Part shown: piece by piece, positions 7,405 through 16,725 of the stretch
Position numbering within the stretch: position 1 is the first letter of the stretch
Layout: the number at the start of each line of letters is the position of its first letter
Origin: a virus
DNA length: 37,213 nucleotides
Direction: 5' to 3' (one strand)
IMG/VR virus record: IMGVR_UViG_3300048780_000041
Coordinates: 1 to 37,213 of that record
The notes under the pieces: generated by a model
Told to the model about the DNA's origin: nothing
Database searches by the model: none
Seen by the model: only the letters and a program-made list of their open reading frames with translations
Position numbers and translations under genes: made by a program

Positions 7405-8882
7405 TTAGGTCTCCCTGTCCATACATTTTTCTTGATCGGCAGAGACACATCTGGGAAACTGGTAGGTACTTCCCCCGGCTTCCAGTTTGGGTCCGCTGTA
7501 AATGGTTTTGACTGCTGCACGTAAGGCATACGAACAGGTGCATCAGGCAGAGCTATAGGTGTTCCTCCCGGCTTCCAGTTTGGGTCCGCGCGGAAAGCAG
7601 GAGGGATAGATGTGATAGGAGCGCCGGGTTTGAACTCGCCGAAATTGGGTTTTTCTCCTCCCGAACGGAACGCCTCACGCAAAGAAATATCTGTGGGCTT
7701 TCCACTCCAAAGCGGACGGCCAGCCGCAAGATCGCGCAGTCCTTCCATCGGCTTGCCGATGTAGGTTTTAGGGTTTTTCAGATCAATGTCCAGCATCTTT
7801 CCAAACCCGTAGGGCTGCGGTTTTTCGGCAAGCGTGCTGCGCCCCGCAACGCGCCCTTCTATCGTTTTCAATTGGCCGAATTGCTGGCGAATCGCTTGCG
7901 GGTCAATACCAGCCTCTTGCAGCCGAGGGTCGAGCGCGGCTTGTATCGCTTTTTCACGGTTAAGCAATTGCGCCTGAGTCATTCCTTTTTGCTGCGCGAC
8001 TTGAAGCGCATCAGGGTTGCCTGTCTTCAACTGCCGATTAAGCGCAGAGAGTTGCTTGCGCTCAGACTCCAATGCCTTGATTGTAGTAGGTTCGCCGCCC
8101 GGTCCCTTGACGGGGGTATCTCCAATCTCATCAACCGTTTTCTGATATGGCCCCCATATTTCCGCTTTCGCGCCAGGGAGTTTCGCTTGCACATCTTCGA
8201 GCGATGATGCGCCTTGCAGAAACGGGCGGGACGCCTGAACAGCCGAAACCGTTTTGAGCGACTTCAAAGAACCAGCCGGAACCCGCAACCCGCGCAGCGC
8301 CGCCGCGTCAGTGTCGCCAATTGCCGCATTGCGGATTGAGGTTCCCGCTTTAGAGGCAATTGGAGAAGCTGCTTTCATTCCTTTGCCCAAGAGCGCTCCA
8401 CCCGCCAGATTCCCCAGCCCAGATTCGATTGTCTCTTCTGGGTTCTCCGCAAGCCCAGCGCCCAATCCTTCGCCCATGTGCTTCAAATACCCGCCGCCGT
8501 ATTTCTCTGGCAGTTGCCCCAGTGTAGCAGCATCCAAAGCTGTTCCGCCGATGCCCTCAAGCGTTTTCAGTGGGTGCAGAATCGGGGCTGTCACCGCGCC
8601 GATAGCGCCGCCGCCAAAGTTCCCTACGCCGCGTGCGACGTGATGCAATATCCCTTCATTCGGCGAAGCCATCTGCGGGGCGACAAAAGCCTTATCGAAG
8701 CGGTCAATCAAGCCGGGATTTTCTGGAGGTGTGGAATTAGGCCCGCTCGAACTGACAAGCTGCCCCTGCGGCCCGCGAGTCTGGACGCGACGCGGGGGCG
8801 CATCGCCACCTTGGGGCGCGGCGAGTCCAGCCGATAGATCAATTTTCGGTTGCGTCAATCCGGCTGATAGATCAATCGGCAT
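7401..8882 (-). CDS. Probable internal virion / DNA-ejection protein
   Basis: A 493-residue protein of low complexity at both ends. The N-terminus repeats IDLSAGL twice (residues 3-9 and 14-20). Residues 85-190 are Gly/Ala-rich with weak hydrophobicity (GVGNFGGGAIGAVTAPILH). Residues 240-340 are helical and Gln/Lys-rich, like the rod parts of ejection proteins. The C-terminus repeats ADPNWKPG twice (the 23-base repeat at 7474-7496 and 7567-7589). There is no enzyme motif. Its place between the 511-residue helical protein and the fibre gene, in the same order as internal core genes of podoviruses, suggests an ejection protein. Start and stop overlap the neighbours (TAATG and ATGA). Confidence 0.55.
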   Translation of the reverse strand: MPIDLSAGLTQPKIDLSAGLAAPQGGDAPPRRVQTRGPQGQLVSSSGPNSTPPENPGLIDRFDKAFVAPQMASPNEGILHHVARGVGNFGGGAIGAVTAPILHPLKTLEGIGGTALDAATLGQLPEKYGGGYLKHMGEGLGAGLAENPEETIESGLGNLAGGALLGKGMKAASPIASKAGTSIRNAAIGDTDAAALRGLRVPAGSLKSLKTVSAVQASRPFLQGASSLEDVQAKLPGAKAEIWGPYQKTVDEIGDTPVKGPGGEPTTIKALESERKQLSALNRQLKTGNPDALQVAQQKGMTQAQLLNREKAIQAALDPRLQEAGIDPQAIRQQFGQLKTIEGRVAGRSTLAEKPQPYGFGKMLDIDLKNPKTYIGKPMEGLRDLAAGRPLWSGKPTDISLREAFRSGGEKPNFGEFKPGAPITSIPPAFRADPNWKPGGTPIALPDAPVRMPYVQQSKPFTADPNWKPGEVPTSFPDVSLPIKKNVWTGRPK

Positions 8883-10417
8883 TACTTTACCTCGTATCCC
8901 TGCCGCTTTGCTTCGGCCTTGGCTGCTTCCACATCTTGCCCTTTGTTAGCCGCCGCCCATGCTGCTGAATTGAAGACGCCCTTAGATGCGCCGCCCTGCG
9001 CTGGCTGGTTGCCGTGTCCGCCAACCGTATGAACTTTACCAGCTTGCAAAAACACTCGGTTAGCTTCCTTCAATTGGTCCAAGCCAGCAGTAACAGCCGC
9101 AGGATTGTCCTTGAAATGGCCAATAGCCGAATCAAGCTCTCTGAGAGCCGTTTCCGAACGCCCGCCAAATGTTCCAGCCAAGTGATCCCCTGCAATCGTT
9201 CTTGCTGCGCGGAATCTCTGCGCGTCAGGGTCTTGCGAACCAAACCACACATTAAAGTCTGTCACTCTGCCAGATGCAGGGCCAAACACGTCAGGACGCT
9301 TGGTAACAATATCTTTCAAATCGTTTAATTGCTGGTCAGCAGATTCGGCCATGTTCCCCTTACCGCGCTGCTGCCCTGTTGGACGAACGTTCGCTTGGAA
9401 GCGTGATCCGACAGTCTGACCGTCCTCCGTGAGCATCGCGCCGGGAAGCGGTTTATTGTCCATATCCACGCCCATTGTTCCCGCCCTGGCGTTCATCATC
9501 ATCGCATCGGCGCGTTCCTGCATTGCTCCCATCATTCCCGTCATGCGGTCTTGAGTCTGCTTGGCAATTTGTAACCGTTGTGCAATCTGCCGGTTTGGGA
9601 CGCTATTAGGATCGCCCTTCATCTGCTCAAAGGCAGTTTGCGCGTTTCTTAGTTCCATCGTTGCATGGGCAAGTTGATTCGCTATTTGCTGCTTTTGATA
9701 GGCGGGTGATTGCTCGTCTGGAACGATATTTCCCGTTTCGTCTCGCTTAAATCCCGTTGTGCGCAAGTGCTGATCTATCTGCGCAGTGTGATTGTTTTCG
9801 ACCTCATCCTGTTTTTCTTGCGCAAGGTCAGATTGTGCCTGATGAAGTTCCGGCATAGATTCGAGATTTACTGTCTCCGCTTCCTTGCCCGCGTTGGCCT
9901 CATCCTGAGTCAATGCGGTGTCCGCCTGCCCTAGAAGCGCAGCGTGGTGCCCCTGAGTGCCGGGAATCATGCTCTCAATGCCTCTACCGATTCCGCCAAG
10001 CGAGCCGGGAAGGTTCGACAGAACAGTATCGGCGAGTCCGGCCAATCCCTGCAACCCGTGGCCGACAACCTTTCCGGGTACAGGATGATTCGGCATGGCG
10101 CTTTCGATGCGCTGCGGAATCTGCGATATGCCTGAGCCTGTGCCGATCAGACGTTCGCGCTCCTGCTTCTCGCCTGTAGTCGTTCCCTGTGGTGCCCACG
10201 TTCCTGCCTTCTGACCGAATGGACCGCTAACAGGCGGAGCCGCCTTCGCCGGGAACACGCTCAAGTCTGGCGCTTGCGGCTGTCCCGGCATGGCGATTGG
10301 ACCAGGCGCGGCCATCTGCGGCTCCAAGGGATTCACCGACGGCGGCTGATTGTTAAACTGAATCGCCAAATTGCGCCGCGTTGTTTCGGGATCGAGTTGT
10401 ACCGGAACTGTGCTCAC
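8882..10417 (-). CDS. Probable internal virion / ejection protein, GTG start
   Basis: I place the start at the GTG at 10417: GGGAGGG lies nine bases upstream and the GTG overlaps the upstream stop as GTGA. The longer reading from 10453 would overlap the upstream gene by 40 bases. The protein is 511 residues. A Pro/Gln/Ala-rich N-terminus (about 1-85) is followed by long helical segments (residues 170-320, with QIANQLAHATMELRNAQTAF) and a C-terminal helical domain (FRAARTIAGDHLAGTFGGRS, then ELDSAIGHFKDNP). That C-terminal domain resembles regions found in phage internal or ejection proteins. No membrane segment and no catalytic motif are seen. Role assigned by architecture and position. Confidence 0.55.
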   Translation of the reverse strand: MSTVPVQLDPETTRRNLAIQFNNQPPSVNPLEPQMAAPGPIAMPGQPQAPDLSVFPAKAAPPVSGPFGQKAGTWAPQGTTTGEKQERERLIGTGSGISQIPQRIESAMPNHPVPGKVVGHGLQGLAGLADTVLSNLPGSLGGIGRGIESMIPGTQGHHAALLGQADTALTQDEANAGKEAETVNLESMPELHQAQSDLAQEKQDEVENNHTAQIDQHLRTTGFKRDETGNIVPDEQSPAYQKQQIANQLAHATMELRNAQTAFEQMKGDPNSVPNRQIAQRLQIAKQTQDRMTGMMGAMQERADAMMMNARAGTMGVDMDNKPLPGAMLTEDGQTVGSRFQANVRPTGQQRGKGNMAESADQQLNDLKDIVTKRPDVFGPASGRVTDFNVWFGSQDPDAQRFRAARTIAGDHLAGTFGGRSETALRELDSAIGHFKDNPAAVTAGLDQLKEANRVFLQAGKVHTVGGHGNQPAQGGASKGVFNSAAWAAANKGQDVEAAKAEAKRQGYEVK

Positions 10418-10938
10418 GAGTTCTGCCCTCCCGGATACAGGAAGCCCTTCCATACATTCTTGAGATTACCAGCATCATTCAAAGCGTTCGTAGAAAGTCC
10501 AAGCGCCTGATTCGCCGCATTCACATTCTGCCCGTAAAGCCCTTCCAATCCGCTCAATGCCTCTTGCTTCTGGTTCTGCTTGAGGTTGGCATTGTTGGTC
10601 TGAATCTTCGCGTTGGTTTGGCTTAAATCCTCGCTGCCCTGCCGGTTGGCTTGAGCAATCGCCGCCGGCGCCGCGCCCACATTTCCTGTCCGGGATGCCC
10701 TCAGCAACGCACCGCCTGTTGCCCCTGCGTTCGCTCCGCCAGCCGTCTGCTCCGCCGCCGTTGTCTGCGCGGCCATCTCAGTAGGCGTGTAGCCAGATGG
10801 GTTGATAGCCTCCGCCGTCAGAGCGGGAGTAAGTGTGGAATTGAGGGCTTGTGCATTACCGCCGTAAAGCCCCTCCAGCCCTTGAGCCGTGTTTGCATTG
10901 GCGAATTCCTGCTTTGCAACGCCACTATGTCCGCCCAT
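10414..10938 (-). CDS. Ala/Gln-rich virion protein with GLEGLY motifs
   Basis: A 174-residue protein from the ATG at 10938, preceded by GGGGGT; a TTG at 10950 would also be in frame. It is rich in Ala, Gln, Asn and Gly and low in charge, with predicted helices (EMAAQTTAAEQTAGGANAGA). The motif GLEGLYG occurs twice (about residues 20 and 135), each time followed by N-(A/V) and a short helix; a third copy is in the next gene upstream. Such Ala/Gly/Gln-rich proteins between tail tube and ejection genes are common in podoviruses. It overlaps the GNAT-side neighbour by 14 bases and couples to the next gene by GTGA. Confidence 0.55.
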   Translation of the reverse strand: MGGHSGVAKQEFANANTAQGLEGLYGGNAQALNSTLTPALTAEAINPSGYTPTEMAAQTTAAEQTAGGANAGATGGALLRASRTGNVGAAPAAIAQANRQGSEDLSQTNAKIQTNNANLKQNQKQEALSGLEGLYGQNVNAANQALGLSTNALNDAGNLKNVWKGFLYPGGQNS

Positions 10939-11302
10939 ATCCACCCCCAATACCCAGATTACGATTCTTGAGCAGATCGTCAGGATTCATTACCGGGGCT
11001 ACTTGATGTGAGCCTGTCTGCGGAGAACCATTTCCTACATTGTAAAGCCCCTCCAGACCAGAACCGCCCAATGTTGGATTAGGGGAACTTTGCGCCGATT
11101 GGCTCTCAATCGACTTGATCTGATCTGTTCCCGCCTTTCGCAAGGCTCCCAACGCCTGACTCCCAATCGAGGGAGCCGCCGCACTTGCAGCAGTTCCCGC
11201 AGCCGTCCCCGCAACGGCAGGAGCCGCCGCACTAGCTCCAGCAGCAGCCGATCCACCCGCCGCTGCCCCACTGCCCCCAAGCATTCCAGCCAGCATCCCC
11301 AT
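10925..11302 (-). CDS. Ala/Gly-rich small virion protein with GLEGLY motif
   Basis: A 125-residue protein. Residues 1-50 are almost only Ala, Gly, Ser and Met (MGMLAGMLGGSGAAAGGSAA), which could be a glycine-zipper membrane-active helix as in ejection proteins. The rest is polar and contains SGLEGLYNVGNGS, sharing GLEGLY with the next gene. The C-terminus is Gly-rich (GIGGGYGRT). The ribosome site is AAGGGG. It lies between the GNAT-like gene and the ejection-like genes. A role in genome delivery is plausible; there is no direct evidence. Confidence 0.55.
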   Translation of the reverse strand: MGMLAGMLGGSGAAAGGSAAAGASAAAPAVAGTAAGTAASAAAPSIGSQALGALRKAGTDQIKSIESQSAQSSPNPTLGGSGLEGLYNVGNGSPQTGSHQVAPVMNPDDLLKNRNLGIGGGYGRT

Positions 11303-11306
11303 ACGG

Positions 11307-11705
11307 TCACATCCCCTTAATCCATTTTACTGAACGCCATTCCATGACCCTTGCGCCCAACTTGTAGAGCAGCCTGTCGAATCCTCTTGGAACGCTCGGC
11401 CCCATGAAAGCGTAGGCATTCGATACCCCCATCGCTTCTAGCCGTGGTTTCATCTCGGCAAACAGTTCACTGAAAGCCACGGCGCGAAAAGCCGGAGTCT
11501 CCCATTCGTGATCCATAACCAAGAACATCTCCGCAACCTTCAAAGCTGAAACCATCACATGAGGTTCGTCGTTCTCATCCACCATCACCAGCGATTCAAG
11601 CAGTTCCGGGCTGTCAAGCATCGGCAGGACGTACTTCATCGGCGAACGCGCATAGATTTCTTCCAGTTTGGGAATATCGCGCTTTTCCAGCGGACGAATA
11701 ACCAT
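11307..11705 (-). CDS. GNAT-fold protein of the virion gene cluster
   Basis: A 132-residue protein starting at the ATG at 11705 (MVIRPLEKRDIPKLEEIYAR), not at the longer 11915 reading; AAGGAGGG stands just upstream and ATG overlaps the previous stop as TAATG. The N-terminal IRPLEKRDIPKLEEI is the first strand and helix of GNAT acetyltransferases. Residues 45-66 (HVMVSALKVAEMFLVMDHEW) give the central strands, and FDRLLYKLGARVMEWRSVKW the C-terminal helix and strands. The acetyl-CoA loop (Q/R-x-x-G-x-G/A) is not obvious, so it may be structural rather than enzymatic. GNAT-like proteins occur among podovirus tail and internal virion genes; position here agrees. Confidence 0.6.
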   Translation of the reverse strand: MVIRPLEKRDIPKLEEIYARSPMKYVLPMLDSPELLESLVMVDENDEPHVMVSALKVAEMFLVMDHEWETPAFRAVAFSELFAEMKPRLEAMGVSNAYAFMGPSVPRGFDRLLYKLGARVMEWRSVKWIKGM

Positions 11706-12265
11706 TATGCCCTCCTTGGCGGCGAACTGCCGCGATAAGGAGCCTGACCATAGCCTCCGAACGGTTGATTGGGCATATTCGTACCAGAACCTTGCGTGGG
11801 ACGCAGCGGAGGCGCTACCGTTCCCAAGGCGGTAACGCCAACCGGCTGCGCGCCGCCATGATAGACAGGAGTAGACGGCGGCGAGGCTGGTCCGTAACCG
11901 TGATTCGCAGCCCAATACAAAGGACCAGGATGACCAAGGTTTACGCGAATGTCCCGTGCCGGTCCCATGTGGACAGGGTGAGCATCAGACAAATCAGAAT
12001 TCTCGCTGTAGTATGCCGTGTATTCCGCCCCACGATAAAGGTTCTGATTCGAGTCCGTGATGTAGGCGTGGTAAACTCCCGCGCCGCCATCTACATGAAG
12101 CGCATTGAGTTGCGGCGGAGCAGCGTTACCGTGACCGCTCAGGCTTGCGTTCGTCTGGACACTTACGTTGTGCAACTGCTTCTGGACACCTTGGAAGGCA
12201 TCATAGATATACTTGCCCCACATCGGGATTCCACGCAATGCTTGTACATTCGGGTCTGAGGCCAT
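11705..12265 (-). CDS. Virion-associated protein, unknown fold
   Basis: A 186-residue protein. Residues 1-40 are helical (LRGIPMWGKYIYDAFQGVQK). Residues 50-125 are rich in Tyr, His, Gly and Asp (GVYHAYITDSNQNLYRGAEY) and look like beta-strands. The last 60 residues are Pro/Gly/Tyr-rich and disordered (PPSTPVYHGG, FGGYGQAPYRG). It overlaps the giant tail gene by one base (TAATG) and the GNAT-like gene likewise. It is probably a minor tail or internal protein. I do not recognise the family. Confidence 0.55.
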   Translation of the reverse strand: MASDPNVQALRGIPMWGKYIYDAFQGVQKQLHNVSVQTNASLSGHGNAAPPQLNALHVDGGAGVYHAYITDSNQNLYRGAEYTAYYSENSDLSDAHPVHMGPARDIRVNLGHPGPLYWAANHGYGPASPPSTPVYHGGAQPVGVTALGTVAPPLRPTQGSGTNMPNQPFGGYGQAPYRGSSPPRRA

Positions 12266-15200
12266 TAGAAGATACCTCCAGGTTGTCCTACGGGAGCATT
12301 GGGGTCTTTTGCCATGTTGATGACGAGCTTTTGCAGTTTGAAATAACTGTCTGCGCTCTGTCCTATTGGTTGCGCCTGTATGGTAAAGGCGCAGCGCGTC
12401 GTATTCACGTTAATACCAAAGGGAACATCCGCCCCTGGGTCCATTTCGAGAGTATAGGCAAGACTCGTAGGAAATGGATTAGTCAATGATGCAGCCAGAG
12501 GGGTGAGCGTCCAAGTTCCAATTCCAGAAATGTATGCCTGCGAAAGAGTGTAGATGTGACGGTGACTACCAACCTGCAAAGCCTGTTCCATCTCGTGAGA
12601 AACAAAGAAGTAGGTCGTATAGCTAGCCGGGATCGTTCCAAAATCATCATCATAGTACTGCGCTGAATTCAGAATGTAGGATTGCGCATCCCCCGCCGGA
12701 TTCGAGCATCCAAGTACGATCTGCGGCTGTGCAATCGCGCCACGATACATCAACTCTCCACACCATGCCGCAATCGTCCACATCGTCCATTTGCGCGTCA
12801 GATCGCTCACAATCATCTTGCCGGTGAAACTGATGTGGATGGGCGGGTTCTCGGCAATCATTGCACCGTCAATGTTGCGGTAATCAAGCACATATGTCAG
12901 CATTGCCCCGGTTGCAGTGGGCAAACCAAAGAAACACCACTTTGCGTTTTCGTAATTCTTTACCCATGCTTGGAAAGCATACTGAGCGGGTACAGCATCC
13001 CATACCGACTGAATCTCCTGCGAAATCTTGAGCGGCTTCTGGCCAGTGAATATCTGCGCCCCATCCGGCCCACTCCACATCATCCAATCCTTGCCAGCCG
13101 ATCCTATGCCTTGCGGATTACGTGCAACAGAAGCAATCGAGAACGCGCCGCAGTTGTCCGCAACGGGGTCTACATCCCAACTACCCGGCTCGGTTTCTCC
13201 ATTATCTGAAGTCTCATGCAAACCTGTCCCTGTCACCATATAGAGCGTTTTGCGAATTGTGCCGAAGTTGCGAATCGGGCTGAGGTCGTCTTGCGGGCCA
13301 ATCGTGCCGGTATTCTGGTCGAAGCCGCCGAAGTTGTCCTCGTAACTGATCCATGCCTCATTATCAAGGTATGGTTCAATAACGGGAATAATTTCGAGTT
13401 CATCGATAGTAAGCGTGTCAACCGATGAAGGTTCATTTCCAATAATAAGTAATATATCAGATGAGATCGTATTCGGGGTTGAGAATTCAAACTTAGCCTC
13501 AACAAACGAACCGTTGATACTCATTGCACTATTGGGAATAATGGCTAACGATACAAACCCTGCGGAAGTACTTACTAGACTCACATAAAATGATGGCCCT
13601 CCGGTTCCAACATAAGAAGGCATCAACCACACGCGAATCTTATATAACATATTCGGAGCTACAATAGGAGCGCCATAGCAATCTCGATACGCGGATTGCT
13701 GTAGACTGCCATACGTGCTCGCTTCAATTTGGAATTGTCCTCCCGGCGGACGGGATGAAATACTAACCGTTTGAGAATTAAATTGAGAACTAAAAGAACC
13801 ACTTTGAGACCAACCTTGCGGCGCTTCTCCTGAGTTATAGGTATGCGCGGCATCAGCGTCAAACCCCATGTTGAGCAGATTGTTGATCTTGTTCCGTCCG
13901 CCCCACGCAAGCAAACGATTAGCGTAAGTGAAGAATCCGGCGCACGGGTCAAGTACGATCTGAGCAGAAAGATTGTTGCCGGGGTTGCTCACACCCTGAG
14001 CCGCGTAGAGCGTGTTGTCCGAGAAGTCTAGCGTGATACTGGTCGTGGTATTATCGTTGATCTGCGTGGCCGTTGATACCTGAATCCCATTGATGATCGC
14101 CGGGACAGGAATATAGTAGAAGTATGCTCCGCCTACTCCCGTAAACTGGTAGATTCTCGCTACCACATTCGACGGTCCAATGGGCATATTTGTGATCGAA
14201 ACATACTGCCCGCCATTCGCAAGGAATGTGCCCGGCGGCGACGGCGGGGTAATGTCACCCGATGCAAGCAAATAGGAGACTTGGCATTGATGAAGGCCGG
14301 GTGACGCTTGACCGTAAGGAGTGACCGTTCCAAGCGCCGTTGTTCCCCCATTTGGCCCATACTGCTGATACTGGAATTGCGTAGTCGATGGTACAGCAGT
14401 GACAAAGAATATTCCTTCCCAAATGAATCCAACCGTTCCTCCAGTCCATGAACCATCGGTATAGTTCATCTGGACGTAAAACGTAGTTGGCGTGGGTGCC
14501 GTCACAACTGTAAAGTAATTCTGGCCATTGGTCGAATCAGTTAAGGGCCAGATATAGGTCACGGTCCCGGTATCGGTTCCGCCCGTGGGTGTGGTCGTTG
14601 TAGAACTGAATCCCGCAAGTCCCATGCCTGTTCCTACAGATGGTCCCACAACAGGATCAATAGACCCGCCGATTAAAGTATCCATGAATAATCCAGCCCA
14701 GCCTCCGCCCGGATGTTTAATGGGAATAGGTGGGGAAGCCGCGAAGGTAAATGTGTTCGGAGTAGGAACAGTCGCCACACTCCAGATGCCCGTAGCCGTT
14801 GAATAAGTCGTAGCCGCAACCTGGACTTGACTGCCGACTAAAAGACCATGTGCGGATGCTGTTGTTACAGTGCAAAGTCCGCCCGCGAACGTCACACTGG
14901 TAATCCCGCCTCCAACCGCCGCGCCAGTAACTCCGATGATATTTACCGATTCCTGCGGGGCCAAACCGTGAGGTGTCGTAGTAGTCACGAGCGCCATTCC
15001 CGGATAGTTCTCATTGTCGATTTTGACGGTTGAGATTATCGAAATCGTTCCTGCGCCGGAAAGTGTGTAATAGACGGCAACAGAAAATGGCGTATTCAGG
15101 AATATGCGAACGTCTGGACTCATGATCGAAATAGCGAATCCAAACGTGGGATTATTCACAATCGCCGGAGTTAAAGTATTTCCCCACTGATCGCCAGCAT

Positions 15201-16164
15201 TCCCGTAGGAATGATTCGTAATCGTCGTAGTGATCGCAGTTGCCGGAGTTTTCGCCGTACCTTCCTGCGCCCCGGAAAGCCACAAGGCAACTGCGGCCAC
15301 TGTCGAGGCTGTGGTGGACTGCGCAGAAACGCCAAACGTCACTTCCACGCCAAGGATTACAGCAGTCGATGGGATATTAAACCCTAATCCAGTCACAACA
15401 AAGCCGGAAAGAGGCGAAGTTCCGGGATTGAAGTTTGACCGCCACTGATTAGGATAACCACCAGCAATTCCCCATCCATTATATGCGGTTTGGCCGTATG
15501 GGTAGGGAGAATTGTTTACCTGATTCACGGTTGTCGAATTGGAATCCGGCACATTGGAGATTTGCGCCTGATAGCCCACCTTCAAGTTGTGAGCAGTCCC
15601 GGTGTTTGCCGTGACGGTATTGTTGTAGCGCGTCAGACAGGCTCCAGAAGAGGCGGATAGCGTGGATGAAGCCAACGGTATACTCTGTACCACCGGGGCC
15701 ACAGCAGGGCCATCCTGAGTTGTGCGCCAGAGGTTTGTACCGTCATAGGTAAGAGGCACATCCACTCCATGCTGCCCATCAGAGAGCGCAATATATTCCC
15801 GGCCCTGAGCGGTGCATGAACTGGCGTAAGTTGCTCCTGCCGATTGAAACAGCGATACAGCCGTTCCGGGGCTGACGGATAAATCCTCTACCCAGAGAAT
15901 CCCATCATTCTTTGTAAAATAAAGATTTTTGATTACGCCAGACGGAGTAACGAAGCTCTTCTGATAGCTAAATGGGCCAAGAGAGCCAACCGGCGCGGCA
16001 AAGACGCGATTCAATCCAGGGCGCGTAGCAACCGCGCCCGGAGTGAACACCACATCATTGTTTGCTGGAGAAGCTCCCTCCGGCAAATCAGGCGCAGACA
16101 GTTCCGTATCCCATCCGCTGAATATGGAAAGGGGAACGTCTACCGAACTAACCGGATTCGCCAT
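12265..16164 (-). CDS. Large tail protein, propeller/nozzle-like
   Basis: A 1299-residue protein. The start, FSGWDTELSAPDLPEGASPA followed by NNDVVFTPGAVATRPGLNR, is the typical opening of podovirus tail proteins that build the nozzle or tail tube (G-x-N-T-x-x-P-x-x-LP-G-x-S-P-x-x-x-N-V-x-F-x-x-G-A-V-x-x-R-P-G). Residues about 370-480 contain two copies of a V-T-T-A-x-x-HGL module common in phage structural proteins. A carbohydrate-binding-like sandwich lies at about 790-920. The region 930-1230 has propeller-type repeats (LYMVTGTGLHETSDNGETEP, AGKDWMMWSGPDGAQIFTG). The length is well beyond that of T7 gp12 or P22 gp10, so extra adhesin-like domains are likely. Confidence 0.65.
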   Translation of the reverse strand: MANPVSSVDVPLSIFSGWDTELSAPDLPEGASPANNDVVFTPGAVATRPGLNRVFAAPVGSLGPFSYQKSFVTPSGVIKNLYFTKNDGILWVEDLSVSPGTAVSLFQSAGATYASSCTAQGREYIALSDGQHGVDVPLTYDGTNLWRTTQDGPAVAPVVQSIPLASSTLSASSGACLTRYNNTVTANTGTAHNLKVGYQAQISNVPDSNSTTVNQVNNSPYPYGQTAYNGWGIAGGYPNQWRSNFNPGTSPLSGFVVTGLGFNIPSTAVILGVEVTFGVSAQSTTASTVAAVALWLSGAQEGTAKTPATAITTTITNHSYGNAGDQWGNTLTPAIVNNPTFGFAISIMSPDVRIFLNTPFSVAVYYTLSGAGTISIISTVKIDNENYPGMALVTTTTPHGLAPQESVNIIGVTGAAVGGGITSVTFAGGLCTVTTASAHGLLVGSQVQVAATTYSTATGIWSVATVPTPNTFTFAASPPIPIKHPGGGWAGLFMDTLIGGSIDPVVGPSVGTGMGLAGFSSTTTTPTGGTDTGTVTYIWPLTDSTNGQNYFTVVTAPTPTTFYVQMNYTDGSWTGGTVGFIWEGIFFVTAVPSTTQFQYQQYGPNGGTTALGTVTPYGQASPGLHQCQVSYLLASGDITPPSPPGTFLANGGQYVSITNMPIGPSNVVARIYQFTGVGGAYFYYIPVPAIINGIQVSTATQINDNTTTSITLDFSDNTLYAAQGVSNPGNNLSAQIVLDPCAGFFTYANRLLAWGGRNKINNLLNMGFDADAAHTYNSGEAPQGWSQSGSFSSQFNSQTVSISSRPPGGQFQIEASTYGSLQQSAYRDCYGAPIVAPNMLYKIRVWLMPSYVGTGGPSFYVSLVSTSAGFVSLAIIPNSAMSINGSFVEAKFEFSTPNTISSDILLIIGNEPSSVDTLTIDELEIIPVIEPYLDNEAWISYEDNFGGFDQNTGTIGPQDDLSPIRNFGTIRKTLYMVTGTGLHETSDNGETEPGSWDVDPVADNCGAFSIASVARNPQGIGSAGKDWMMWSGPDGAQIFTGQKPLKISQEIQSVWDAVPAQYAFQAWVKNYENAKWCFFGLPTATGAMLTYVLDYRNIDGAMIAENPPIHISFTGKMIVSDLTRKWTMWTIAAWCGELMYRGAIAQPQIVLGCSNPAGDAQSYILNSAQYYDDDFGTIPASYTTYFFVSHEMEQALQVGSHRHIYTLSQAYISGIGTWTLTPLAASLTNPFPTSLAYTLEMDPGADVPFGINVNTTRCAFTIQAQPIGQSADSYFKLQKLVINMAKDPNAPVGQPGGIF

Positions 16165-16173
16165 GCGTCACCC

Positions 16174-16689
16174 TTACATGAACTTCTTGTAAACAACGCG
16201 GGCATACAGATTCGCAGCGCTCACGCTGGCATAGGTGACGTTTCCGAGATTTGTCGCAGGAGCCGCAGCAACCGGAGTGCCGGTAAATGCCGCATTCGTG
16301 ATTGAGGTTGCCGATCCTGTTGTGCTGAAGTGGTTGGCAACGGTATCCGCGTAGACCGGGCCGGTTGTTCCAACATTGGTATCCACCGGAATGGCGATGC
16401 TGCCCGACGGCGTTAAACCGGAATTGACAAACGCCTGAATAGCGCCGTTCGCTTGGGTGGTTCCAGGAGCGAAAACCCACTGAATACCGGAAGCAAGAGT
16501 CCCGGCGGCGGGCTGCTCTCTCACGTCTACAAAAAGCGGAACAGAGTTCGAGGGGACGATGCCCGATAGGTTCAGCGGATCGCCTGCGGCTGTTCCGGGG
16601 TAGCTCCCGGAGAGCGTGAGAGGCACAATGGCCTCAAAGACGTTAAAGTTGTTGATGATAACTGTCGGTGTTCCTGGTGTTACTGGCAT
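16174..16689 (-). CDS. Virion structural protein, head or tail accessory
   Basis: A 171-residue beta-rich protein: PTVIINNFNVFEAIVPLTLS, then GDPLNLSGI, then VPLFVDVREQPAAGTLASG and a YAPGTT-like segment (FAPGTTQANGAIQAF). This order (strand with a polypyrimidine-like VIINN, GD-L-L-S, EQPAAG, APGT-ANG) recurs in uncharacterised proteins between connector and tail genes of many environmental phages. The C-terminus is TYASVSAANLYARVVYKKF. It has a good ribosome site (GAGG). A decoration or tail-accessory role is inferred from position between connector and nozzle. Confidence 0.6.
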   Translation of the reverse strand: MPVTPGTPTVIINNFNVFEAIVPLTLSGSYPGTAAGDPLNLSGIVPSNSVPLFVDVREQPAAGTLASGIQWVFAPGTTQANGAIQAFVNSGLTPSGSIAIPVDTNVGTTGPVYADTVANHFSTTGSATSITNAAFTGTPVAAAPATNLGNVTYASVSAANLYARVVYKKFM

Positions 16690-16725
16690 TTGTTTCCTCT
16701 TTTCTTTGGTGAAGAGTTCTGTTTC

